Of a stretch of 64,000 nucleotides of DNA, positions 58,466 through 64,000 are shown in pieces. Origin of the DNA: Methylobacterium sp. J-030 (GTDB lineage: Bacteria; Pseudomonadota; Alphaproteobacteria; Rhizobiales; Beijerinckiaceae); assembly GCF_022829545.1 (NCBI RefSeq), contig NZ_JAKSYM010000410.1, positions 62,001 to 126,000 of the forward strand. The letters are read 5' to 3'. Made by a program: the position numbers and the translations under genes. A model generated the notes under the pieces. It was given only the letters and a program-made list of their open reading frames with translations. It made no database searches and was not told the origin of the DNA. The stretch's first letter is position 1. Each line of letters begins with the position of its first letter.

Positions 58466-59335
58466 ATGCACGTCTTCGTCACCGGGGCGACCGGATGGGT
58501 CGGCTCGGCCGTCGTGGCCGACCTGCTCGCGGCCGGCCATCGGGTCACGGGCCTCGCCCGATCCGAGCAGAAAGCCGCCGCCCTGGCGGCCTCGGGTGCG
58601 CAGGTCGTCCGCGCGAGCCTCGACGACCATCCTGCTCTGCACGAGGCAGCCGGGGCGGCCGATGCCGTGATCCACACGGCCTTCGACCACGACTTCTCGC
58701 GCTTCGCGGACAACGCGGCGCAGGACCAGCGGGTGATCGAGGTTTTGGGGTCTGCCCTCATGGGCTCAAACCGGCTGCTCCTCGTCACCTCGGGCCTGTC
58801 CGGGCTGCCCCGCGGCGGCACGGAAACCGATGGACCAGCACCCGTCTCCCCGCGTCGGTCGGAGGCGGCGGCGATCTCGCTGGCCGAGCGTGGTCTGCGC
58901 GCCGCGACGGTGCGGTTGGCCCCGTCCGTCCACGGGATCGGCGAGACACACGGCTTCGTCCCGATGCTGATCCGCAAGGCACGGGAGACCGGCGTGTCGG
59001 CCTATCTCGCCGATGGGCGGAACCGCTGGTCCGGCGTGCATCGCCTCGACGCGGCCCGCCTGTTCCGGCTGGCGCTGGAGCACGGCGTGACGGCCTCGGT
59101 CTATCACGCGGTGGCCGAGGAAGCCCTGCCGTTCCTGGACATCGCCACGGCCATCGGCCAGCGTCTCGGCCTGCCCGTCGAACCGCGGGAGCGCGAACAT
59201 TTCGGCTGGTTCGCCGCCATGGCCGGCGCCGAGATGAGCGCCTCCAGCGCCCGGACGCGGGCATTGCTCGGCTGGCACCCGACCGGCCCCGGTCTCCTCG
59301 CCGATCTCGAACATCCGGGTTACGGCGCCGGGTAA
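58466..59335 (+). CDS. Extended SDR (NAD-dependent epimerase-like) protein
   Basis: A 289-residue NAD(P)-binding protein: TGATGWVGSAVVADLLAAGHRVTGLARS (Rossmann GxxGxxG), then a short SDR core. The canonical YxxxK is not clear, and the middle VTSGLSGLPRGGTETDGPAP replaces it, as in several atypical 'SDR family' members. The C-terminus has YHAVAEEALPFLDIATAIGQRLGL, typical of this group. Substrate unknown. RBS GGGAGATG precedes the ATG. Confidence 0.85.
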   Translation: MHVFVTGATGWVGSAVVADLLAAGHRVTGLARSEQKAAALAASGAQVVRASLDDHPALHEAAGAADAVIHTAFDHDFSRFADNAAQDQRVIEVLGSALMGSNRLLLVTSGLSGLPRGGTETDGPAPVSPRRSEAAAISLAERGLRAATVRLAPSVHGIGETHGFVPMLIRKARETGVSAYLADGRNRWSGVHRLDAARLFRLALEHGVTASVYHAVAEEALPFLDIATAIGQRLGLPVEPREREHFGWFAAMAGAEMSASSARTRALLGWHPTGPGLLADLEHPGYGAG

Positions 59336-59401
59336 TCCTGTCCGCTGGGACCGCCGTAAGCGTTCACGCCAGTCGATGGGCCCTTCCCAACGAGCGAAAT
59401 T

Positions 59402-59417
59402 TGACAAAATCTTGTCA
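59402..59417. promoter_or_regulatory. Candidate MarR operator
   Basis: TGACAA (59402-59407) and TTGTCA (59412-59417) form a perfect inverted repeat with a 4-base centre. It is followed by the MarR gene start after nine bases, where a bound regulator would block its own transcription. TTGACA at 59401-59406 could be a -35 box. Confidence 0.6.
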
Positions 59418-59426
59418 TATTGACGA

Positions 59427-59957
59427 ATGGCTACAAATGCCTATCCTCGGTTCATGGCAAAGGGACCGCCCGCCGAACCGAAGTCTCGCCTGCGCCGGGC
59501 CTATGTCGGCCTCGTGATCGAGGTGTTTCGCCTCAACGGCGACCAGCTCGCCGTCGGGAATGCGCTCGGCGCCGACCTTGGACTGACCAGCGCGCGGTGG
59601 CAGGTCTTGGGCGCCATCTCCCTCTCCCCCGTGCCGCTGCCGGTGGCCCACATCGCGCGCAACATGGGCTTGGCCCGTCAGGCCGTGCAGTATTCCGTCG
59701 ACGAGATGCGGGCGGACGGCCTCGTCCGCCTGGAACCCAATCCGCACCACAAGCGCGCCATGCTCGTGGCGATGACCGAGAAGGGTGAAGCGGCCTATCG
59801 CGAGGCGAGCGAGCGCCACGGACGCTGGGCCGAGACCTTGATGGCCGATCTGCCGCCGGAGCGGATCGAGGCCGCAAGCGAGCTGCTGCGCGAGGTCCAG
59901 CGCCGCATCGCGCGTTCCACCGCCACTCCGGCCACCACCGGGATCAAGGAGACCTGA
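59427..59957 (+). CDS. MarR-family transcriptional regulator
   Basis: A 176-residue winged-helix regulator: TSARWQVLGAISLSPVPLPVAHIARNMGLARQAVQYSVDEMRADGLVRLEPNPHHKRAMLVAMTEKG is the MarR HTH and wing. Two possible starts, ATG 59427 and ATG 59454 (MAKGPPAEPK), both lack a clear Shine-Dalgarno site. The operator-like repeat just upstream supports autoregulation. Its stop is one base from the next gene, an ABM-domain protein, so both are co-transcribed. Confidence 0.88.
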   Translation: MATNAYPRFMAKGPPAEPKSRLRRAYVGLVIEVFRLNGDQLAVGNALGADLGLTSARWQVLGAISLSPVPLPVAHIARNMGLARQAVQYSVDEMRADGLVRLEPNPHHKRAMLVAMTEKGEAAYREASERHGRWAETLMADLPPERIEAASELLREVQRRIARSTATPATTGIKET

Positions 59958-59958
59958 G

Positions 59959-60327
59959 ATGCCGAAGTTCGTCGAGATGGGCCGAGCCGTGACGCTGGGC
60001 GATCAACTGAAGTCCGAGGAAGGACCGGTGGTCCTCATCAACACATTCGTCGTGTCCCCGGAGGATGCCGACAGGTTGCTCGAAGTCTGGACGGGTGACG
60101 CCGGCCTCATGAAGGCGCAGCCGGGCTTCATCTCGACGCAGCTGCATCGCGGCATCGCGGGGAGCGGTGTCTTCCTGAACTACGCCGTCTGGCAGTCGGT
60201 GGCTCACTTCCGGTCCGCGTTCTCGAACCCCGAGTTCCAGGCCAAGCTCGCCGACTACCCCGAGGGCGTGACGATCAGCCCGCACCTGTTCACGAAGGTC
60301 GAGATCCCCGGCATCTGCACCGCCTGA
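59959..60327 (+). CDS. Antibiotic biosynthesis monooxygenase (ABM) domain protein
   Basis: A 122-residue ferredoxin-like-fold protein: VVLINTFVVSPEDADRLLEVWTGDAGLMKAQPGFISTQLHRGIAGSGVFLNYAVWQSVAHFRSAFSNPEFQAKLADYP is the ABM pattern. Such small proteins oxidise quinols or other small aromatics without cofactor, or act as chaperones of oxygenases. It is placed under MarR control by its position one base after that gene. Confidence 0.88.
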   Translation: MPKFVEMGRAVTLGDQLKSEEGPVVLINTFVVSPEDADRLLEVWTGDAGLMKAQPGFISTQLHRGIAGSGVFLNYAVWQSVAHFRSAFSNPEFQAKLADYPEGVTISPHLFTKVEIPGICTA

Positions 60328-60441
60328 CCGGGAGCGACGACAGCAACGGCGCCATGTTCGACGGCGCTGGGCGGACGACCTTGTGCCGCTTCCGGGATAC
60401 CTCGGTGGCGGCAAAGCGCTCGGGATCGAGGGAGTGAACCG

Positions 60442-60915
60442 ATGGATCAATCCGCCCTGCAGAGATTCGTCGACGAGGCGATGATCCGCAACGTGATCGC
60501 CCGCTACGCCGACATCGCCACCCGGGCCGATTACGAGAGCTTTCATAGCCCCTGGACAGACGACGGCGAGTTCGTCATCGGCGAGGCGCCGAAGGGGCAC
60601 CATGCGACCGGACCGGCGGACACCGTCGCCCTGTTCCGCGAGCTGCGCGCCGGCTAGACGTTCTTCGTGCAGTTCGCGCTGCCGGGCGTGATCGACCTCG
60701 ACGGCGATGAGGCGACCACCCGCACGTTCATCCATGAGAGCGCGCAAGGGCCTGACGAGACCTGCTACCGCTGCCATTGCATCGCGTTCGACCGGTTGCG
60801 GCGGTCGGGTGAGAACTGGCTCTTCAGGAAACGGTCCTTCCAATACCTGTGGCTCGACACCGGGCCCTTCTCCGGCAACGGATTTCCGCTCTTCCCGACT
60901 CGATCCGACGACTGA
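60442..60915 (+). pseudogene. SnoaL-like protein interrupted by an in-frame amber codon
   Basis: From ATG 60442 the frame reads MDQSALQRFVDEAMIRNVIARYAD, then a SnoaL-like NTF2 domain, and stops at TAG (60655-60657) after 71 residues. The same frame continues with TFFVQFALPGVIDLDGDEA and runs another 82 residues to a stop at 60915, completing the normal C-terminal half (RRSGENWLFRKRSFQYLWLD). So one base change (for example from CAG or GAG) interrupts an otherwise intact gene. It follows the ABM gene by 114 bases. Confidence 0.8.
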
Positions 60916-61011
60916 CCTCCTGCGGCGGGCGAGGCATCGGGACCGTCGTGAAGTAGGGCTGCCGGTTGCAGGCGTCCCGCGAGCGTTGGGTCCTGCAGCG
61001 GAGGGGCGGCC

Positions 61012-61734
61012 TCACCGGTCATGGGGACCGTGCGAGGTCGCCGGGCTCGCGTCCTCCTGCCTGAGCTGTTCGAGATAGGCCCGTAGAAGGGAAGCCCGCC
61101 GCGGGCGGAAGCTGCCGGCGCCGGTGCGGGCGTCGCGGATGCGGTCCAGCCGGAACATGCGGAACGCCGCGCGCAGTTGGCACCACGCCAGGACGACCGA
61201 ACGCCGCTCGGTGTACACGATGGCGAGCGGCAGGATCGTGCGCTCCGTGTCGGCCCCGTGCTCGTCCGTGTAGTGGAGAGTGAGCCTCTCCTCCCGCCAG
61301 CAGGCATCGCGGATCAAGGCCGTGTCCGGGGTCGCGGCATGCCGGGCCTCGGGCCGGTAGACCTTGGACACGGCATGCAGCAGGTGCCGCTCGCGCTCGT
61401 CGGTGAGCGTGGCGGCAACCTTGGCCAGCACCGAGGCCGAGGCCCGCGCGAGGTCCGGATCGCCCATGGCGCCGACGGCGGCCATGCCGATCGCCAACGC
61501 CTCGATCTCCAGGCGGTCGAAGGTCTGGGGCGGCAGCGCGACGTCCTCGGTCAGCCGATAGCCGTAGCCCCGCTCCCCCTCGATCCGCGCCCCGGCCGCG
61601 CGCAGGCTGTCGATGTCCCGGTACAAGGAACGCACCGACATGCCCGTCTCCTCGGCGAGGCGCCGGGCGGTGAGCGGGGGCGGCATCACGCGCATGGCGT
61701 GCAGCAGGCGAAAGAGACGGTCGCTCCGCGCCAT
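61012..61734 (-). CDS. WYL-domain transcriptional regulator, YafY-like
   Basis: A 240-residue regulator. The N-terminal HTH reads RLFRLLHAMRVMPPPLTARRLAEETGMSVRSLYRDIDSLRAAGARIEGERGYGYRL, and the C-terminal WYL domain has LTLHYTDEHG, LPLAIVYTERRSVVLAWCQLRAAFRMFRLDRI. WYL domains sense small ligands, often nucleotides or metabolites. Start at ATG 61734. It is divergent from the VOC gene at 61821 across a 86-base gap. Confidence 0.88.
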   Translation of the reverse strand: MARSDRLFRLLHAMRVMPPPLTARRLAEETGMSVRSLYRDIDSLRAAGARIEGERGYGYRLTEDVALPPQTFDRLEIEALAIGMAAVGAMGDPDLARASASVLAKVAATLTDERERHLLHAVSKVYRPEARHAATPDTALIRDACWREERLTLHYTDEHGADTERTILPLAIVYTERRSVVLAWCQLRAAFRMFRLDRIRDARTGAGSFRPRRASLLRAYLEQLRQEDASPATSHGPHDR

Positions 61735-61820
61735 CGCGCAACTGCCGGGTTCTGTCAGTTGGGTGTTGGTACAGTCCGGTCGTGGGGCTGGCAACGCCCC
61801 GACCGGAAGCGGAGGCGACC

Positions 61821-62234
61821 ATGACCGTACAGGTGACGACGCACCTCAACTTCGACGGCCAGGCACGGGAGGCGCTCGCCTTCTACGCCACCGTCTTCGG
61901 GGGCGAGCCCACCCTCGTCACCTACGGCGAGCTGGCCGGCATGACGGACCCCAAGCAGGCGCAAAAGGTCATCTGGGGGCTGGTCGCCTCCGAGGCCGGC
62001 TTTCGCATCATGGCCTACGACGTTCAGCCCGAGCGCCCGTGGCATCCCGGCGAAAATCCATTCTACGTCTCCCTGCGCGGCTCATCCCAGGACGAGATCA
62101 CGGCGTACTGGGACGGCCTCAACGCGGGCGCGACCGTGCTCCAGCCCCTCGGACCCTCGGCGTGGTCGCCCCTCTACGGCATGCTGAAGGACCGTTTCGG
62201 GGTCACCTGGGTCGTCGACATCGCCCCGGTCTGA
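61821..62234 (+). CDS. VOC-superfamily PhnB-like protein
   Basis: A 137-residue protein of the PhnB/3-demethylubiquinone-like VOC group: VTTHLNFDGQAREALAFYATVFGGEPTLVTYGEL and SWSPLYGMLKDRFGVTWVVDIAP. These proteins are widespread and poorly understood, some binding metals or small molecules. The start ATG 61821 follows GGAGGCG. It is paired with the divergent WYL regulator. Confidence 0.9.
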   Translation: MTVQVTTHLNFDGQAREALAFYATVFGGEPTLVTYGELAGMTDPKQAQKVIWGLVASEAGFRIMAYDVQPERPWHPGENPFYVSLRGSSQDEITAYWDGLNAGATVLQPLGPSAWSPLYGMLKDRFGVTWVVDIAPV

Positions 62235-62717
62235 GGCGGATCGGCATTTCGTCACGCAGTCGACCAGCCTACATGGGAGATCGCGACGGTGATGACGTCA
62301 GGCCTTATGTCCGCTTCCCGAAGGTTTGGACGATCTCGCGAATGCCTCAAGAGGGTCGCCATCGGAAGGACCGCTCGGGGTCGTTTCCTGCTGGCCTGCC
62401 CTCAGGCACTAAATCCGAGACGCGGACGCGTGTGAGGCTGCATCTCGATCCCCGCTCAGGTCATCCTGATGCCTGTTCTCCCAAACTGGCGACATGCTCG
62501 TCTGCCGCGAGTTGCGATACCTTCGCATCGACGTCGGCGAGGGTCGTCAGGTTTTGAAAGTCGACGACTGAAGGTCTCTGTCGGACCGGAACGCCAAGCT
62601 TGAGAGCATCGGTACCGGGGTCGCGGAACCGGATGCAGCCATGTCGGCGGACTTGGTCGAGCCGACGGCAGGCCGATACGTTCGGCGACATGCCGAACGT
62701 ATCCCTCGTCGGCCCGT
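62235..62717. other. Intergenic region with a 12-bp perfect hairpin
   Basis: No gene is supported in this 483-base stretch between the VOC gene and the convergent SDR. Short frames on both strands have no family pattern. Near the SDR stop lies the perfect inverted repeat at 62675-62703. Confidence 0.5.
62675..62703 (-). terminator. Strong hairpin after the SDR gene
   Basis: GATACGTTCGGC (62675-62686) and GCCGAACGTATC (62692-62703) form a perfect 12-bp stem with a 5-base loop, 15 bases past the stop of the minus-strand SDR. There is no U-run, so a terminator is plausible but not certain; a palindromic binding site is the alternative. Confidence 0.5.
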
Positions 62718-63470
62718 TCACCCGTTCAGCATGCGACCGCCGTCGACCACGATTTCGGCCCCCAAGGTCCAACGGGCCTCGTCGGACGCGAGATAGACGA
62801 CCGCATCGGCTACCTCCTCCGCGGTTCCGAACCGGCCGGCGGGAATGCTCGAACGGATGTCCTTATCCACCTGCGCACGGTAGGCGTCCGGGATGCCGAG
62901 CTTGTCGTAGAGCGGCGTCCGCACGGGGCCGGGGCTGACCGCGTTGAAGCGGACAGCCCGACCGAGCAGTTCCGTCGAAAGCGTCTTGCCCATGGTGAGG
63001 AACGCCGCCTTGGTCGCGGCGTAGACCGAGGAGCGCGCCGCGCCGACATGGGCGTTGATGGACGTGTTGAGCACCACGGACGCCGGATCGGCGAAGACCG
63101 GCAGCAGGGCCTGCACGAGGAAGAACGGACCCTTGACGTTGACGGAAAACGACCGGTCGAACGCGTCCTCGGTCCAGTCCTCGACCGGCTGCCAGACGGC
63201 GATGCCGGCGTTGAGGAAGGCCACGTCGAGGCGACCGTACTCGGCTGCGACCCTGGCGGCCAGCTCCCGCTGGGCGTCGACGCTCCCGGCGTCGGCGGCC
63301 AGCACGGTGACGTCGCGGCCAAGCTCGTCCTGCGCCCTGGCCAAGCTGTCCGGGGCGATACCCGTCACGATGACCCGGGCACCCTCCTCAAGGAAGCGCT
63401 TGGCCGTCGCCAAGCCGATGCCGCTCGTGCCGCCGGTGATAAGCGTGCGTTTGCCTGTAAGCCGGGCCAT
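62718..63470 (-). CDS. Short-chain dehydrogenase/reductase
   Basis: A 250-residue classical SDR. ITGGTSGIGLATAKRFLEEGARV (TGxxxGIG), NAG in FLNAGIAVW, catalytic Tyr/Lys in SVYAATKAAFLTMGKTL, and the end WTLGAEIVVDGGRML. ATG 63470 is preferred to upstream starts. It is divergent from a LysR-family gene and probably its target. Confidence 0.92.
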   Translation of the reverse strand: MARLTGKRTLITGGTSGIGLATAKRFLEEGARVIVTGIAPDSLARAQDELGRDVTVLAADAGSVDAQRELAARVAAEYGRLDVAFLNAGIAVWQPVEDWTEDAFDRSFSVNVKGPFFLVQALLPVFADPASVVLNTSINAHVGAARSSVYAATKAAFLTMGKTLSTELLGRAVRFNAVSPGPVRTPLYDKLGIPDAYRAQVDKDIRSSIPAGRFGTAEEVADAVVYLASDEARWTLGAEIVVDGGRMLNG

Positions 63471-63571
63471 GCCGGTGCTCCATCCGTAAGGGAGGTCCAC
63501 GTCGGCACCTCCTGCATGGCCGGTATCGACCTATGCCGGGATCGCGATAACCGCGAGCTTTGGCATAACAT

Positions 63572-63590
63572 TCATACAGGAGACGTATGA
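63572..63590. promoter_or_regulatory. Inverted repeat covering the LysR ribosome site and start
   Basis: TCATAC (63572-63577) and GTATGA (63585-63590) form a perfect inverted repeat with a 7-base centre that contains the AGGAG Shine-Dalgarno site; the right arm includes the ATG at 63587. The T-N11-A form fits a LysR-type autoregulatory site, but it could also act as a translation-blocking hairpin. Confidence 0.5.
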
Positions 63591-64000
63591 GTGTTGGAAT
63601 GATCGACCGCTTCCTCCTGATGCAATGCTTCGTCCGCACCGCCGAGACGGGAAGCTTCTCCGCGGCGGCCAGGGACCTGGGGCTGAGCCAACCCAACGTC
63701 AGCCGCTACGTGGCCGCCCTGGAGAGCCGCCTCGGATGCCGCCTCCTCCAGCGCTCGACCCGTAGCCTGCACCTGACGCCGGAAGGAGAGCGGTATCACG
63801 CCGAGGCGCGTCGCATCCTCGACGCACTGGCCGAGGCGGAGTCCGGGCTCAGAAGCGAGGTTGCACCATCCGGCCTTCTGCGGGTCGCCTGTCCCACGGC
63901 CCTCGCGCATGAGTTCGTGATGCCGCTGGTCCCCGCCTTCCTGAGGAGATACCCGGACCTGAGACTGGATCTGCAGATCGCCGACAGGTTCGTGAACCTG
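63587..64000 (+). CDS. LysR-family transcriptional regulator (3' partial)
   Basis: The first 138 residues of a regulator cut by the window end. The N-terminal HTH reads FVRTAETGSFSAAARDLGLSQPNVSRYVAALESRLGCRLLQRSTRSLHLTPEGERY, and the effector domain begins with SGLLRVACPTALAHEFVMPLVPAFLRRYPDLRLDLQIAD, the CrgA/PtxR-like group. ATG at 63587 has AGGAG upstream. It is divergent from the SDR at 63470 by 116 bases and probably activates it. Confidence 0.9.
   Translation, partial: MSVGMIDRFLLMQCFVRTAETGSFSAAARDLGLSQPNVSRYVAALESRLGCRLLQRSTRSLHLTPEGERYHAEARRILDALAEAESGLRSEVAPSGLLRVACPTALAHEFVMPLVPAFLRRYPDLRLDLQIADRFVNL

Noticed and set aside
62461..62772. 103-codon minus-strand frame after the SDR
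   Set aside because: No family pattern, overlaps the hairpin and the SDR end, and has no ribosome site.

Overview
The window is high-GC, gene-dense DNA that reads like an alphaproteobacterium of the Methylobacterium/Methylorubrum type. This is inferred from the class I (archaeal-type) lysyl-tRNA synthetase common in alphaproteobacteria, the MntR/Nramp pair, GTG/TTG starts, pervasive 4-nt ATGA/GTGA gene overlaps and the overall gene families. I found no rRNA, tRNA, IS element, phage gene or CRISPR array.

1-15.6 kb: the end of a family-3 solute-binding protein, a ParE-type toxin-antitoxin pair, lysS, a PPOX flavoprotein, and a MazE-like antitoxin remnant. Then comes a minus-strand set of transglutaminase-DUF2126, circularly permuted ATP-grasp/alpha-E, and a second transglutaminase, with a divergent zinc-ribbon metallopeptidase. 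This looks like an uncharacterised peptide ligation and cleavage system and is the most interesting candidate here. mntR and mntH diverge around a palindromic operator, and a Phd/VapC pair follows.

15.7-29.3 kb: a benzoylformate-decarboxylase-like ThDP enzyme, a nested palindromic repeat, an acyl-CoA dehydrogenase and a cytochrome b561 joined by a repeat-built 15-codon micro-ORF, and an AT-rich orphan gene. A nitrogen-scavenging operon (NMT1-type ABC transporter, PuuE-like deacetylase, allophanate hydrolase) has a divergent LysR regulator. A MetX-like hydrolase and a fatty-acid desaturase form a pair.

29.5-48.9 kb: a co-directional plus-strand catabolic island. It holds three family-5 solute-binding proteins but only one permease pair and one fused ATPase, plus a GMC oxidoreductase, an amidase with an AtzH/HpxZ-like partner, a GntR regulator, a second NMT1-type ABC transporter, and an MDR dehydrogenase/thioesterase/glyoxalase-like/acyl-CoA synthetase operon. 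The likely theme is uptake of amide- or peptide-like compounds, hydrolysis, oxidation and CoA activation. The substrate is unknown.

49-64 kb: short regulator-enzyme pairs (TetR, AraC, TetR, MarR, WYL and LysR beside monooxygenases, SDRs, SnoaL-like, VOC and ABM proteins). Several members are broken: a truncated FAD monooxygenase, an SDR with a large in-frame deletion, a frameshifted VOC-like remnant and a SnoaL-like gene with an in-frame amber codon. The area looks like accessory stress or xenobiotic-response DNA under turnover.
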